In this document: one piece after another, positions 37,004-47,501 of the stretch | How positions within the stretch are numbered: position 1 is the first letter of the stretch | Layout of the letters: the number at the start of each line of letters is the position of its first letter | Source of the DNA: Microbacterium sp. Au-Mic1 | GTDB lineage: Bacteria; Actinomycetota; Actinomycetes; Actinomycetales; Microbacteriaceae | Assembly: GCF_021341785.1 (NCBI RefSeq) | Contig: NZ_JAJTTF010000004.1 | Location: 186,001-250,000 of the forward strand | DNA length: 64,000 bases | Reading direction: 5' to 3' | Position numbers and translations under genes: made by a program | The notes under the pieces: model-generated | What the model was told of the DNA's origin: nothing | Databases searched by the model: none | What the model saw: only the letters and a program-made list of their open reading frames with translations

Positions 37004-38337
37004 GCGGGGGTGCTCCCAGAGGCGTCGACGGAGAGCATGCGCTCCCACAGCTGTGTGAACTCGGGCAGGGTCTTCGCCGTGGTCCCGATCTCGTCGACCT
37101 CGACGCCCGGCACGCGCAGGCCGATGAGGGCGCCCGTGGTCGCCATGCGGTGGTCGTGGTGGGCGGGCCAGGTGCCGGCCCGCAGTTCCGCAGGAGCGAT
37201 GCGGATGCCGTCCTCGAGCTCCAGGGCCTCGCCGCCGAGGGCACGGAGGTTGCCGGCGAGTGCCGCGATCCGGTCGGTCTCGTGCAGCCGGATGTGGCCG
37301 ATTCCGGTGATCGTGGTCGGTGCGTCCGCCAGAGCGGCGAGACCCACGAACGTCGGCGCGAGTTCGCCGGCGGCCGACAGATCGAACTCGCCGCCGCGGA
37401 TGCGACCGGTGCCGCGCACCGTGAGCACGCCGTCCGCGCGGTGCACGTCGGCGCCGATCCGTTCCAGCAGGTCGGGCAGCAGGGCGCCGGGCTGGGTGGA
37501 GCGCGTCGGCCAGCCCTCGATCGCGACCTCGCCGCCGGCGACGAGCGCCGCCGCGAGGAACGGGGCGGCGTTGGACAGATCCGGCTCGATCGCGATCTCG
37601 CGGGAGCGGGGCACACCGCCCTCCACCATCCATTCGCCGGGACCAGGGCGGGTGACCTTGATCCCGCGGCGGGTCAGCGCCTCCACCGTCATGTCGATGT
37701 GCGGCATGCTGGGCAGCCGCTCGCCGGTGTGCACCAGATGCAGACCCACGTCGAAGCGTGGCGCCGCCAGGAGCAGCCCCGAGACGAACTGACTCGATGC
37801 GGACGCGTCGATCTCCACACGGCCGCCGCGGATGTGCCCGCGCCCGCGGATCGTGAACGGCAGAGACCAGCTGCCGTTGTCCTCGATGTCGACGCCGAGG
37901 TCGCGCAGTGCGTGGATCATGGCGCCCATCGGGCGGTGCAGCGCCGTCTCGTGCGCGGTGAGCAGCACGTCGCCGCGAGCGAGACCCGCGAGCGGCGCGA
38001 TGAAGCGCATCACCGTGCCGGCCTGGCCGCAGTCGACGGTGGTGCCGCCGGTGAGCGGGGCGGGGGTGATCCGCAGATCGGGGCCGAACCCTCCGGTGCC
38101 GAGCTGCTCCTCGATGCCGACGCCGAGTGCGCGCAGCGCGTCGATCATGCGGGCGGAGTCGTCCGAATGCAGCGGGGCCGAGACGACACCCGGCGCGTCG
38201 GCGATCGCTGCGAGCACGAGTTCGCGGTTGGTGAGCGACTTGGATCCCGGTACGCGCAGTCGCGCACGCAGTGAGCCGGCGGCGAGCGGCGCGGACCAGC
38301 GTCCGCGCGGGGCGGGGGAATACAAGGAGGCGCTCAT
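37000..38337 (-). CDS. aroA: EPSP synthase (3-phosphoshikimate 1-carboxyvinyltransferase)
   Basis: A 445-residue enzyme of the shikimate pathway, making 5-enolpyruvylshikimate 3-phosphate. Visible motifs: [19 protein letters not shown] near residue 30, [21 protein letters not shown], and [20 protein letters not shown], all standard for AroA. The ATG at 38335-38337 is divergent from the sigH-like gene with about 60 bp between, so the two share a short promoter region. Confidence 0.96.
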   Translation of the reverse strand: MSASLYSPAPRGRWSAPLAAGSLRARLRVPGSKSLTNRELVLAAIADAPGVVSAPLHSDDSARMIDALRALGVGIEEQLGTGGFGPDLRITPAPLTGGTTVDCGQAGTVMRFIAPLAGLARGDVLLTAHETALHRPMGAMIHALRDLGVDIEDNGSWSLPFTIRGRGHIRGGRVEIDASASSQFVSGLLLAAPRFDVGLHLVHTGERLPSMPHIDMTVEALTRRGIKVTRPGPGEWMVEGGVPRSREIAIEPDLSNAAPFLAAALVAGGEVAIEGWPTRSTQPGALLPDLLERIGADVHRADGVLTVRGTGRIRGGEFDLSAAGELAPTFVGLAALADAPTTITGIGHIRLHETDRIAALAGNLRALGGEALELEDGIRIAPAELRAGTWPAHHDHRMATTGALIGLRVPGVEVDEIGTTAKTLPEFTQLWERMLSVDASGSTPA

Positions 38338-38398
38338 CGGTTCCTACCCTACTGAAGGCCTCCGGCAGCGGAGGGCGAGAAGAAGGAAGGCAGTGCGC

Positions 38399-39073
38399 AT
38401 GCTCGCGACGCTCGAACCGGTGGAGGCCGACGTTCTCGGCCTAAACTGGCTTGCGATGAACGATCACGCACCGCTGGACGCGCAGCCGGACGCGGAATCC
38501 TCCGCGCGCCGGGAATTCGAGGAGCAGGCGATCCCCTTCATGGATCAGCTGTACGCCGCCGCCATGCGCATGACGCGCAACCCGTCCGACGCTGCGGACC
38601 TGGTCCAGGAGACGTTCGTGAAGGCGTTCGCCTCATGGTCGAGCTTCACGCAGGGCACGAACCTGAAGGCGTGGCTGTACCGGATCCTGACGAACACCTA
38701 CATCAACATCTACCGCAAGCGCCAGCGCGAGCCCTACCAGGGCACGATCGACGAGCTGGAGGACTGGCAGCTCGGCGGCGCCGAGTCGACCACGGCCTCG
38801 CACAGCCGCTCGGCCGAGGCCGAGGCGATCGACCGGATGCCCGCGTCGGTGGTCAAGGAGGCGCTGCAGGCGGTCCCGGAGGACTTCCGGCTGGCGGTGT
38901 ACCTCGCCGACGTCGAGGGCTTCGCCTACCAGGAGATCGCCGACATCATGAAGACCCCCATCGGCACCGTCATGAGCCGCCTGCACCGCGGGCGTCGCAT
39001 GCTGCGGGAGCTGCTGGCGGACTACGCCGCAGAGCGAGGGATCGCCACGGCCGGCACGAGGAGCACGAAATGA
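38399..39073 (+). CDS. sigH: ECF sigma factor SigH/SigR
   Basis: An ECF sigma factor closely like M. tuberculosis Sig[22 protein letters not shown] (region 2), [20 protein letters not shown], and [20 protein letters not shown] with [20 protein letters not shown] (region 4). It directs the thiol-oxidation and heat stress response. The start is unsure: ATG 38399 has AAGGAAGG 8 nt upstream (224 aa), while ATG 38456 (205 aa) gives an N-terminus nearer the family norm. It overlaps the anti-sigma gene by 4 bp (ATGA). Confidence 0.93.
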   Translation: MLATLEPVEADVLGLNWLAMNDHAPLDAQPDAESSARREFEEQAIPFMDQLYAAAMRMTRNPSDAADLVQETFVKAFASWSSFTQGTNLKAWLYRILTNTYINIYRKRQREPYQGTIDELEDWQLGGAESTTASHSRSAEAEAIDRMPASVVKEALQAVPEDFRLAVYLADVEGFAYQEIADIMKTPIGTVMSRLHRGRRMLRELLADYAAERGIATAGTRSTK

Positions 39074-39315
39074 CGGACTGCGGATGCGCCAAGGCGCAGC
39101 AGGATCTGGAGGAATACCTCCGCAACGAGATGTGCAAGACGGAGCACTCCGACATCCGCGAGCATCTCGAGAACTGCCCGTCCTGCGCAGAGGAGGCCCT
39201 CGTCGCGACCACGCTGACCGAGGTCGTCTCACGCGCGTGCAAGGAGACGGCGCCCGAGGAGCTGCGCGACCAGGTGCTGGCGCGGCTGCGCGCCGTGCAG
39301 GCATCCGTCCACTGA
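39070..39315 (+). CDS. rsrA: Zinc anti-sigma factor RsrA/RshA
   Basis: An 81-residue ZAS protein. The core H-x3-C-x2-C motif is H32, C36, C39 in HLENCPSC, with further cysteines at C4, C6 and C22. Oxidation of these thiols releases SigH. Overlap with sigH (ATGA) indicates coupled translation, the standard arrangement in actinobacteria. Confidence 0.94.
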   Translation: MTDCGCAKAQQDLEEYLRNEMCKTEHSDIREHLENCPSCAEEALVATTLTEVVSRACKETAPEELRDQVLARLRAVQASVH

Positions 39316-39373
39316 CGCGTCGCGCGTGACTCACGGCCGCTGCACTGTCGGCGGTCGTGGTTAGGCTGAGGGC

Positions 39374-40681
39374 ATGGCAGACCTCGACGCCCGTGACGTC
39401 CCCGTCGATCCGACCTCGCAGGAGCGCCTGAGCGCTTCTGGTCTCGAGTACCGCATCGTCGACCTGTCGGATCCGGCGCGGCTGCGCGGTTTCGCCCGCG
39501 CCGACGCACGCGGCTTCCTGGACAAGGAACCCGACGACGAGACGATCCGCGTCATGGGCGAGATGATGTCCGGGCGGCGGAACATCGGCGTGTACGCGCC
39601 GGGCATCGAGATCCCCGTCGCGACCGTCGACTCCTGGGTGACGCCGATGACCGTACCCGGCGACGACGGAGCGCACGTCGACATGTGGGCGATCAGCATC
39701 GTCACCGTCGCCGCGACCCATCGTCGGCGCGGGATCGCGCGCAACCTCCTGGAGGGCGAGCTCCGCGCCGCGGCCTCCGCGGGCGTCCCGATCGCGGGGC
39801 TGACCGCCACGGAGGCGACGATCTACGGACGCTACGGCTTCGGCCCCGCGGTCCCCGTTTCGCGCGTGCGCGTGGACGCACGCCGTGCCGGCGGCGTCGC
39901 GCTGCCGGCCGCGGACGGCGCGACGACGGTCGAGTACCTGGAGCCCGAAGCGCTGCTGGGGGCGCTCGGCGAGGTGCACGAGCGCGCCCGTCTGCACCGG
40001 CCGGGCGACATTCCGGGGTGGCCGCTGCGCTGGCGGCGGATGGCGGGGCTCACGCCCGGCGACGAGAGGTCCCGCGCCGTCCGAGGAGTCAGGGCCGTCG
40101 ACGCCGAAGGCTCCACCCGGGGTGTGCTGGCCTACACGCTCGATGAGCTTCCCGACGAGTTCGGCGCCGACTTCGCGATCCGTCATCTCGATGCCGAGAC
40201 TCCGGAGGCACTGCGCGCGCTCTGGGCCTTCGCGGTGAACCACGACCTGATCCGCACCGTGCACGCGGATCTCCGTCCCGTCGACGATCCGCTGCCGTGG
40301 CTCGTCGCCAACCAGCGCGCGGTGCAGACCACCGTCCACGACCACGGCTGGCTGCGGATCCTGGACGTCAGGGCCGTTCTGACGGCCCGCACCTACCGCG
40401 GACCCCTCGACGTCGTACTGCGGGTGTCGGACCCGCTCGGACTCGCCGACGGATCCTGGCGTCTGCGGGTCGACGATGCCGGCAAGGCCGAGGTGGACGC
40501 CACCTCTGACACGCCGGACCTCGAGCTCGGCGTCGATGCGCTGTCATCGCTCTACCTGGGCGGCGTGAGCGCGACCACGCTGCGCGCGGCAGGGAGGATC
40601 TCGGCCTCGGCGGAGACCGCGGCCGCTGTGCAGAACGCGTTCGCGACGGCCGAGGCGCCGGCGCTCACGATCTGGTACTGA
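39374..40681 (+). CDS. Eis-like GNAT acetyltransferase
   Basis: A 435-residue protein with the Eis architecture: an N-terminal GNAT domain with the acetyl-CoA loop HRRRGIARNLL (RRRGIA at 117-122), an IYGRYGFG segment at 150-157 carrying the likely catalytic tyrosine, a second GNAT-like domain, and a C-terminal SCP2-like region. The chain ends TIWY; in Eis the terminal carboxylate is part of the active site. Eis enzymes acetylate aminoglycosides and other amines. Substrate here is unknown. Confidence 0.9.
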   Translation: MADLDARDVPVDPTSQERLSASGLEYRIVDLSDPARLRGFARADARGFLDKEPDDETIRVMGEMMSGRRNIGVYAPGIEIPVATVDSWVTPMTVPGDDGAHVDMWAISIVTVAATHRRRGIARNLLEGELRAAASAGVPIAGLTATEATIYGRYGFGPAVPVSRVRVDARRAGGVALPAADGATTVEYLEPEALLGALGEVHERARLHRPGDIPGWPLRWRRMAGLTPGDERSRAVRGVRAVDAEGSTRGVLAYTLDELPDEFGADFAIRHLDAETPEALRALWAFAVNHDLIRTVHADLRPVDDPLPWLVANQRAVQTTVHDHGWLRILDVRAVLTARTYRGPLDVVLRVSDPLGLADGSWRLRVDDAGKAEVDATSDTPDLELGVDALSSLYLGGVSATTLRAAGRISASAETAAAVQNAFATAEAPALTIWY

Positions 40682-40710
40682 ATGTCCGAGGCCCTCGCTA
40701 CCGTGAGGGC

Positions 40711-42051
40711 ATGACCGCACTCCGTCCCGCCGAGGGATCCGATGGCGCCGCCGTCGTCACCGTCGCGCCGTCCGGGCTCGGGCTGGCGCAGGGCATCGCG
40801 CTGTATCTCGCCTCCGTGCTCGGTACGGGACTGCTGGTGCTCCCCGGGCTCGCGGCGAAGACCGCCGGTCCGGCCAGCCTCATCGCGGTGGGGGTGATCA
40901 CGCTCCTGGCCGTGCCCCTCGCGGGCGCGTTCGCCGCGCTCGCCGCGCGTCATCCGGATCCGGGCGGGGTCGCCAGCTATGCGCGTCGCGCCCTCGGGCC
41001 GACCGCCGCGCGCGCGACCGGATACTGGTTCCTGTTCGGGGTCGCGGCCGGTGGTCCCGTGGTGTCGGTGCTCGGCGCCCGCTACATCGCGACCGCCGTC
41101 GGGATCGACAGCGCGGGCATCCCGTGGCTCGCTCTGGGCTTCCTCGTGGTGCCGTTCATCGCCAACCTGTTCGGGGTGCGGCTCACCGGCTGGCTGCAAC
41201 TGGTGCTGACCGGCCTGCTGCTCGCGATCGTGGTCGTGGTGGTCGCGGTCGCCGCGCCCGCCGTGCACCCGGAGAGCTTCACGCCGTTCCTTCCGCACGG
41301 ATGGGGCGGCGTGGGCACCGCGATCGTGATGTTCGTGTGGGCGTTCGCCGGCTGGGAGGTCGGCACCCACATCTCCGGCGAGTTCGCGCGTCCGCGACGC
41401 ACGATCCCGCTGGCGACCGCGATCACTCTGGTGCTGGCCGGCGGCTGCTATCTCGCACTGCAGGTCGTGACGGTCGGCGCTCTGGGGGAGCGGGCGGGGC
41501 ACGGCGACGTCGTCCTGCTCGATCTCGCCGAGGCGGGCGGTGTGCGCGCGGCGCCCACGCTCATCGGCCTGGTGTCGGCCGTGGTCGCCCTCGGCGTGCT
41601 CAACGTCTACCTCGCCGCGTTCGGCAAGCTCGGGGCATCTCTGGCGGCCAACGGCGATCTGCCGGGCTGGTTCGCGAAGGGAGCCGAGTCCGGCGCCGTG
41701 CCGCGGCGTGCGCTGCTGCTGTCGATGGCCCTCGTGCTGGCCTACTTCGCGGTGTCGTGGGCGACGGGCTTCGACCTGCAGCCGTTCATCCTCATCCACA
41801 CCGCCAGCATGGTCGCGGTGTACACGGTCGGCATGATCGCCGCGATCCGGATCCTGCCACGGCGCACGCCCGGCTGGTGGATGGCAGTGATCGCCTCGGT
41901 CTGCACGGTGGGTCTGCTGCTGCTCGCCGGGGTCGCGCTCGTGGTCCCGGCCGCCGTCGCCGTCATCGCACTCGCCGTGACCGCGGTGCGGAGCGTGCGG
42001 GAACGACGACGCGGTGCCCCGGAGAACCGGGACACCGCGTCGATCGGCTGA
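40711..42051 (+). CDS. APC-family amino-acid permease
   Basis: A 446-residue permease with about 12 helices. Its N-terminal GIALYLASVLGTGLLVLPGL matches the APC substrate-binding first helix, and FVWAFAGWEVGTHISGEFAR the mid-protein helix 6 region. It is closest in pattern to YjeH-type exporters or neutral amino-acid transporters, though direction and substrate are not clear. It converges with odhA with only 9 bp between. Confidence 0.85.
   Translation: MTALRPAEGSDGAAVVTVAPSGLGLAQGIALYLASVLGTGLLVLPGLAAKTAGPASLIAVGVITLLAVPLAGAFAALAARHPDPGGVASYARRALGPTAARATGYWFLFGVAAGGPVVSVLGARYIATAVGIDSAGIPWLALGFLVVPFIANLFGVRLTGWLQLVLTGLLLAIVVVVVAVAAPAVHPESFTPFLPHGWGGVGTAIVMFVWAFAGWEVGTHISGEFARPRRTIPLATAITLVLAGGCYLALQVVTVGALGERAGHGDVVLLDLAEAGGVRAAPTLIGLVSAVVALGVLNVYLAAFGKLGASLAANGDLPGWFAKGAESGAVPRRALLLSMALVLAYFAVSWATGFDLQPFILIHTASMVAVYTVGMIAAIRILPRRTPGWWMAVIASVCTVGLLLLAGVALVVPAAVAVIALAVTAVRSVRERRRGAPENRDTASIG
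42011..42038 (+). terminator. Hairpin in the 3' end of the APC permease gene
   Basis: GCGGTGCCCCGG (42011-42022) pairs with CCGGGACACCGC (42027-42038), one mismatch, 4-nt loop. It sits just before the stop codon in the only space available before convergent odhA. Confidence 0.4.
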
Positions 42052-42060
42052 GCGGACCGC

Positions 42061-45000
42061 TCAGAGCGTCAGCGCCCGCGAGAGCAGGTCGGCCTGCTCC
42101 GCGGCGTGCACCTTCGAGGATCCGGTCGACGGCGCCGCCGACGCGGGCCGGGTGATCGGGCGCACGACGCGCGGACCGGGCACGGTCTGGAAGTGCAGGG
42201 CGAGGAACGGCCAGGCGCCCTGGTTCTCCGGCTCCTCCTGCATCCAGACGATCTCGGCGTTGGGGTAGGTGTCGGCGACGGTCTTCAGCGTGCGCAGCGG
42301 CACGGGGTAGAGCTGCTCGACACGCACCAGCGCGATCTCCGGGTTCGGGTTCTTCTCGAGCTCGGCGACCAGGTCCCAGTGCACCTTGCCGGAGTGGAAG
42401 ATCACGCGCTTGACCGCGGTCCGGTCGAGCGCACGGGTGTCGTCGATCACGGCCTCGAACTTGCCGCGCGTGAAGTCCTCGACCGGGCTGGTCGCGCCAC
42501 GCAGGCGCAGCATCGCCTTCGGGGTGAAGACGATGAGCGGCCGGCGCGGCTTCGCGTACGCCTGGCGGCGCAGCAGGTGGAAGTAGCTCGCCGGGGTGGA
42601 CGGGCGCGCCACGGTCATGTTGTCCTGCGCGCACAGCTGCAGGAAGCGCTCCATGCGCGCGGACGAGTGATCCGGTCCCTGACCCTCGTAGCCGTGCGGG
42701 AGCAGCAGCACGACGCTCGACTGCTGGCCCCACTTCTGCTCGGCGGCCGAGATGTACTCGTCGATGACCGACTGCGCGCCGTTCACGAAGTCGCCGAACT
42801 GCGCCTCCCACAGCACCAGCGCCTCGGGGCGTTCCACCGAATAGCCGTACTCGAAGCCGAGCGCGGCGTACTCGCTGAGCAGCGAGTCGTAGACGAAGAA
42901 GCGCGCCTGGTTGTCGGAGAGGTTGGCCAGCGGCAGCCACTCCTGGCCGTTCGCGCGGTCGTGCAGAGCCGCATGACGCTGCACGAAAGTGCCGCGACGC
43001 GAGTCCTGTCCGGCCAGGCGCACGGGGGTGCCCTCGACCAGCAGCGAACCGAAGGCGAGGAGTTCTCCGAAGCCCCAGTCGATCCCGCCGTTGCGGCTCA
43101 TGTCGACGCGCTTGTCCATGGCCTGCTGCAGCTTCGGGTGCACGGTGAAGCCCTCGGGCTTGTTCGCGTGCGCGTCACCGATGAGGTGCACGACCTCGAG
43201 CGGGACGCCGGTGACCTCGGGGGTGCCGATCTGCTCGTCGACGGGCGGGAGATCGGGGGCGATCGGCGTGGCGCCGGTCTCCGCCGCGTGCGTCTCCGCG
43301 AAGGCGATCTCCAGGCGGTTCTGGAAGTCGGCTTTGGCCTGGTCGTACTCCTCCTGGGTGATGTCGCCGCGACCGACGAGCGCGTCGGTGTACAGGCTCC
43401 GCACCGAGCGCTTCGCCTGGATCAGGTCGGTCATCAGCGGCTGCGTCATCGACGGGTCATCGCCCTCGTTGTGGCCGCGACGGCGGTAGCAGACCAGGTC
43501 GATCACGATGTCACGGTGGAACCGCTCGCGGTATTCGAAGGCGAGCTGTGCCACGTGCACCACGGCCTCGGGGTCGTCGCCGTTCACGTGCAGGACCGGG
43601 GCCTGGATGGTCTTCGCGACGTCGGTCGCGTACACCGACGTGCGCGAGTCGTTGGGCAGCGTGGTGAAGCCGACCTGGTTGTTCACGACCACGTGCACGG
43701 TGCCGCCGGTGCGGTAGCCCCGCAGCTGCGACATCTGCAGCGTCTCCACCACGACGCCCTGACCCGCGAAGGCGGCGTCGCCGTGCACCAGGATCGGCAG
43801 CCAGGTGAACGTGCCGATGGGCTTGCGGTCCTGCTTGGCGCGCGCGATGCCCTCGAGCACGCCATCCACCGTCTCCAGGTGCGAGGGGTTCGCGGCGAGG
43901 AGGATCGGCAGCTCGGCGCCGTCGTCGGCGACGAACGTGCCCTCCTTGCCCAGGTGGTACTTGACGTCACCGGATCCGCGCTGGTTGCCCGGCAGGGTGG
44001 ATCCCTCGAACTCGCGGAACACCTGGCCGTAGGTCTTGCCGGCGATGTTCGCGAGGACGTTCAGGCGTCCGCGGTGCGCCATGCCGATCGCGGCGCCGTC
44101 GAGTCCCGCACCGGCCGCGCCCTGCAGGATCTCGTCCAGCAGGGGAACGAGAGACTCGGCGCCTTCGAGCGAGAAGCGCTTCTGGCCGACGTACTTGGTC
44201 TGCAGGAAGGTCTCGAAGGCCTCGGCCTCGTTGAGCTTGCTGAGCACGCGCAGCTGCTCGTCGTGGCCGGGCTTGACGTACTTGACCTCGACCTTGTCCT
44301 GGAACCAGCGGCGCTGCTCGGGATCCTGGATGTGCATGTACTCGATGCCGATCGTGCGGCAGTAGGAGTCGCGGAGAACTCCGAGGATCTCGCGCAGCTT
44401 CAGCTGACGATGACCGCCGAAGCCGTTCGTGACGAACTCGCGATCCAGATCCCAGAACGTCAGTCCGTGGGTCTCGATCTCGAGATCGGGGTGCGTGCGC
44501 TGCACGTACTCGAGGGGGTCGATGTCGGCCATGAGGTGGCCGCGCACACGGTAGGAGTTGATGAGCTCCTGCACGCGCGCCGTCTTGTCGATGCGCTCGG
44601 CGAGGTCGACCGCGATGTCCTTGTTCCAGTGGATCGGGGCGTACGGGATCCGCAGTGCACGGAAGATGCCCTCGTAGAAGCCGCGCTCGCCGATCAGCAG
44701 CTCGTGCACCTTCTTCAGGAACTCGCCCGAACCCGCGCCCTGGATGACCCGGTGGTCGTAGGTCGAGGTGAGCGTGATCGTCTTGCCGATGCCGAGCACG
44801 TCGAGCGTCTTCTGGCTGGAGCCCTGGAACTCCGCCGGGTACTCGAGGGCGCCGGCGCCGATGATGCAGCCCTGGCCCTTCATCAGACGCGGCACGGAGT
44901 GCACGGTGCCGATGCCGCCAGGGTTCGTCAGGGACAGCGTGGTGCCCTGGAAGTCCGCGGCGGTCAGCTTGTTCCCGCGCGCGCGGCCGATGAGATCCTC

Positions 45001-45744
45001 GTAGGCGGAGAGGTACTCGCTGAACGTGAGGGATTCGGCGCGCTTGATGCTCGGCACGAGCAGCGCGCGGGTGCCGTCGGGCTTGGGGATGTCGATCGCG
45101 ATGCCGAGGTTCACGTGCGCGGGGGCGACGACGCTGGGCTTGCCGTCGACCTCGGCGTAGAACACGTTCTGGCTCGGGAACTCCTTGATCGCCTGGATCA
45201 GCGCCCAGCCGATGAGGTGCGTGAAGGACACCTTGCCGCCGCGGGTGCGGGACATGTGGTTGTTGATGACGATGCGGTTGTCGATCATCAGCTTCGCCGG
45301 AACGGTGCGCACACTCGTCGCGGTGGGGACGGTGAGAGACTCGTCCATGTTCGCGGCGAGGGTCTTCGGCATGCCGCGCAGGGGGGTGACGACGTCCTCG
45401 TGCTGCTCGGCGCCGGGTTCCCCGGTGGCGCGATCCTGTGCCTGGGCGGGGATCGGAGCCTGGCGCGCGGGCTTGGTCGTCGTGCGCGCGACGGGCTGCT
45501 GGCCGATCACCGGGACCGGTGCGGTCACGGGGTGGGCGTCCGGAGCCGCCGCCGGCGTGGTCGCGGGTGCAGCGGGAGCCGCCGCAGGCTCAGAGGGGTG
45601 GTAGTTCTCGAGGACCGGCCACCACTCCTTGTCGACGGAGTTGCGGTCGATCTTGAACTGCTCGTACAGCTCATCGACGAGCCAGGAATTGGCCCCGAAC
45701 TCTCCATCTCCAGAAGTCCCGACGCCGGTCACCTGGCTCGACAC
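42061..45744 (-). CDS. odhA: 2-oxoglutarate dehydrogenase, fused E1/E2-catalytic (OdhA/Kgd)
   Basis: About 1227 residues from GTG 45742-45744 (SSQVTGVGTSGDGEFGANSW); an in-frame ATG at 45816 would add 24 residues without family resemblance. Order: N-terminal E1 segment, Pro/Ala linker, E2 succinyltransferase-like domain (THLIGWALIQAIKEFP ... YDHRVIQGAGSGEFLKKVHELL), then the ThDP-dependent E1 domain (GMAHRGRLNVLANIAGKTYG, GDAAFAGQGVVVETLQMSQL). This fusion is an actinobacterial trait; the protein works with the E2p and Lpd of pyruvate dehydrogenase and is inhibited by an FHA protein (OdhI/GarA). It is a TCA-cycle enzyme. Confidence 0.96.
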   Translation of the reverse strand: MSSQVTGVGTSGDGEFGANSWLVDELYEQFKIDRNSVDKEWWPVLENYHPSEPAAAPAAPATTPAAAPDAHPVTAPVPVIGQQPVARTTTKPARQAPIPAQAQDRATGEPGAEQHEDVVTPLRGMPKTLAANMDESLTVPTATSVRTVPAKLMIDNRIVINNHMSRTRGGKVSFTHLIGWALIQAIKEFPSQNVFYAEVDGKPSVVAPAHVNLGIAIDIPKPDGTRALLVPSIKRAESLTFSEYLSAYEDLIGRARGNKLTAADFQGTTLSLTNPGGIGTVHSVPRLMKGQGCIIGAGALEYPAEFQGSSQKTLDVLGIGKTITLTSTYDHRVIQGAGSGEFLKKVHELLIGERGFYEGIFRALRIPYAPIHWNKDIAVDLAERIDKTARVQELINSYRVRGHLMADIDPLEYVQRTHPDLEIETHGLTFWDLDREFVTNGFGGHRQLKLREILGVLRDSYCRTIGIEYMHIQDPEQRRWFQDKVEVKYVKPGHDEQLRVLSKLNEAEAFETFLQTKYVGQKRFSLEGAESLVPLLDEILQGAAGAGLDGAAIGMAHRGRLNVLANIAGKTYGQVFREFEGSTLPGNQRGSGDVKYHLGKEGTFVADDGAELPILLAANPSHLETVDGVLEGIARAKQDRKPIGTFTWLPILVHGDAAFAGQGVVVETLQMSQLRGYRTGGTVHVVVNNQVGFTTLPNDSRTSVYATDVAKTIQAPVLHVNGDDPEAVVHVAQLAFEYRERFHRDIVIDLVCYRRRGHNEGDDPSMTQPLMTDLIQAKRSVRSLYTDALVGRGDITQEEYDQAKADFQNRLEIAFAETHAAETGATPIAPDLPPVDEQIGTPEVTGVPLEVVHLIGDAHANKPEGFTVHPKLQQAMDKRVDMSRNGGIDWGFGELLAFGSLLVEGTPVRLAGQDSRRGTFVQRHAALHDRANGQEWLPLANLSDNQARFFVYDSLLSEYAALGFEYGYSVERPEALVLWEAQFGDFVNGAQSVIDEYISAAEQKWGQQSSVVLLLPHGYEGQGPDHSSARMERFLQLCAQDNMTVARPSTPASYFHLLRRQAYAKPRRPLIVFTPKAMLRLRGATSPVEDFTRGKFEAVIDDTRALDRTAVKRVIFHSGKVHWDLVAELEKNPNPEIALVRVEQLYPVPLRTLKTVADTYPNAEIVWMQEEPENQGAWPFLALHFQTVPGPRVVRPITRPASAAPSTGSSKVHAAEQADLLSRALTL

Positions 45745-45971
45745 GCTCGATCGCCCTCTTTCATCGCTGAATCTGGTGGGATCCGTCCCCGGTGGTCTCC
45801 GGGTATGGCCACTCATCCGGGTGTCAAGCCTAACGTGTCGGAGCCCCTGTGCGGGTCTGGAACGCGGTGCGGGGCGGGACCGTCCGGACGCGGGACGCCG
45901 TCGACCGGTGCCGCCTGTTCCGAACGACGCGGAGCCGAGGCGTTCCCCGCGGGGACGGCTACCCTGAGAGC

Positions 45972-47435
45972 ATGCAGTTCTCCGGCGAACTCCCCATGGT
46001 CGACCTCACCTACTCCGACGTGTTCCTGGTGCCGCGTCGCTCGGATGTCACGAGCAGACTCCAGGTCGATCTCGCGCCGCAGGACGGCACCCCCGCGACC
46101 ATCCCGCTGGTGTCCTCGAACATGAACTCGGTGACGGGTCCGCGGCTCGCCGCGACCCTCGCCCGCCGCGGCGGGATCGGCGTGCTGCCGCAGGACATGC
46201 CGCTGCAGGAGCTCGACGAGGCGATCCGCTGGGTCAAGCGCCAGCCGGTGTCCTGGGACACGCCGCTCGTGCTCTCGCCGCGGGCGACGGTGGAGGACGC
46301 GCTCCGGCTGCTGCCCGCCACCGACGGTCACGGCATCGTGGTCGCCGATGCGCCGGGCGGTCCCGACGGCCTGCACGTCGACGCGATCCACGGGATACTG
46401 CCCGCGGTCCGGCTCGCGACCGCGCTGCGGGACGCCCAGCTCGGCGACCTGGTCCGCGCGGACTCCCCGTCCCTCGACGCCGACGACGTCGCCGACCCGC
46501 GCGCGGCGTTCGATGCGATCACCGCTGTGGAGGCCGAGATGGTCTGCGTGCTGCAGCACGGCCACCTCGTCGGCACGCAGACCGCGCGCGGTGCGCTGCG
46601 CTCGACGCTGTACCGCCCCGCGGTCGACGCCTCGGGTCGCCTGGCCGTGGCCGCCGCGGTCGGGATCAACGGCGACGTCGCCGCCAAGGCCACGGCCCTC
46701 GCCGCCGCCGGCGTGGATGTTCTGGTGGTCGACACCGCGCACGGTCACCAGGACGGCATGCTGAGGGCGCTGCGCACGGTCGCGGCGCTCGAGCTCGGCA
46801 TTCCGATCGTGGCAGGCAACATCGTCACGGCCGATGGTGTGCGCGACCTCGTGGAGGCCGGCGCGTCGATCCTGAAGGTCGGCGTCGGGCCGGGCGCGAT
46901 GTGCACCACCCGCATGATGACGGCGGTCGGGCGTCCGCAGTTCTCCGCCGTGCTGGAGACGGCGCAGGCTGCCGCCGAGCTCGGCGCGCACGTCTGGGCG
47001 GACGGAGGAGTGCGCTACCCGCGCGACGTCGCGCTCGCCCTCGCCGCCGGGGCCGCGTCGGTGATGGTCGGATCCTGGTTCGCCGGCACCATCGAGGCGC
47101 CGGGCGAACTGCAGAGCGACGCCGGAGGGCGCATCTACAAGGAGTCCTGGGGCATGGCCTCGACGAAGGCGGTACAGGCGCGCTTCGGCCGTCTCGACGC
47201 CTACGAGCGCGCTCGCAAGGAGCTGTTCGCCGAGGGCATCTCCTCGTCGAAGATCTACCTGGATCCGCTCCGTCCCGGTGTCGAGGATCTGCTCGACATG
47301 ATCACCTCGGGCGTGCGCTCGTCGTTCACCTATGCGGGGGCGTCCTCGGTACCCGAGTTCCACGAGCGCGCGCTGGTCGGCCTGCAGTCCGCGGCCGGCT
47401 ACGAGGAGGGCAAGGCGCTGCCGGTCAGCTGGTGA
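45972..47435 (+). CDS. guaB1: GuaB1-family IMPDH-related enzyme, probable GMP reductase
   Basis: A 487-residue TIM-barrel protein with a CBS-like insert (about 95-205) and catalytic C311 in VGPGAMCTTRMMT. Other markers are LVSSNMNSVTGPR, DTAHGHQDGML and MVGSWFAGTIEAPGEL. In mycobacteria GuaB1 acts as a GMP reductase (GMP to IMP). Together with the guanine-deaminase-like gene at 18306 this suggests active guanine interconversion, although the genes are 27 kb apart. ATG 45972 is used; the gene is divergent from odhA. Confidence 0.9.
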   Translation: MQFSGELPMVDLTYSDVFLVPRRSDVTSRLQVDLAPQDGTPATIPLVSSNMNSVTGPRLAATLARRGGIGVLPQDMPLQELDEAIRWVKRQPVSWDTPLVLSPRATVEDALRLLPATDGHGIVVADAPGGPDGLHVDAIHGILPAVRLATALRDAQLGDLVRADSPSLDADDVADPRAAFDAITAVEAEMVCVLQHGHLVGTQTARGALRSTLYRPAVDASGRLAVAAAVGINGDVAAKATALAAAGVDVLVVDTAHGHQDGMLRALRTVAALELGIPIVAGNIVTADGVRDLVEAGASILKVGVGPGAMCTTRMMTAVGRPQFSAVLETAQAAAELGAHVWADGGVRYPRDVALALAAGAASVMVGSWFAGTIEAPGELQSDAGGRIYKESWGMASTKAVQARFGRLDAYERARKELFAEGISSSKIYLDPLRPGVEDLLDMITSGVRSSFTYAGASSVPEFHERALVGLQSAAGYEEGKALPVSW

Positions 47436-47485
47436 GCGCTTCGGCGATCAGGCATCCGTTCAGCTTCGCCCCCCGCACGTCACAG

Positions 47486-47491
47486 TAGAAT
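47486..47491 (+). promoter_or_regulatory. Possible -10 element of the CNNM operon
   Basis: TAGAAT is a good -10 match. Transcription from it would begin about 47498-47502, at or just before the ATG of the leader ORF. No clear -35 is seen. Confidence 0.4.
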
Positions 47492-47501
47492 CGTGCGCAC
47501 C

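Noticed and set aside
42106..46125. Plus-strand open frame of 1339 codons opposite odhA
   Set aside because: It is the antisense shadow of odhA; its composition is His/Arg/Val-rich low-complexity and it matches nothing.
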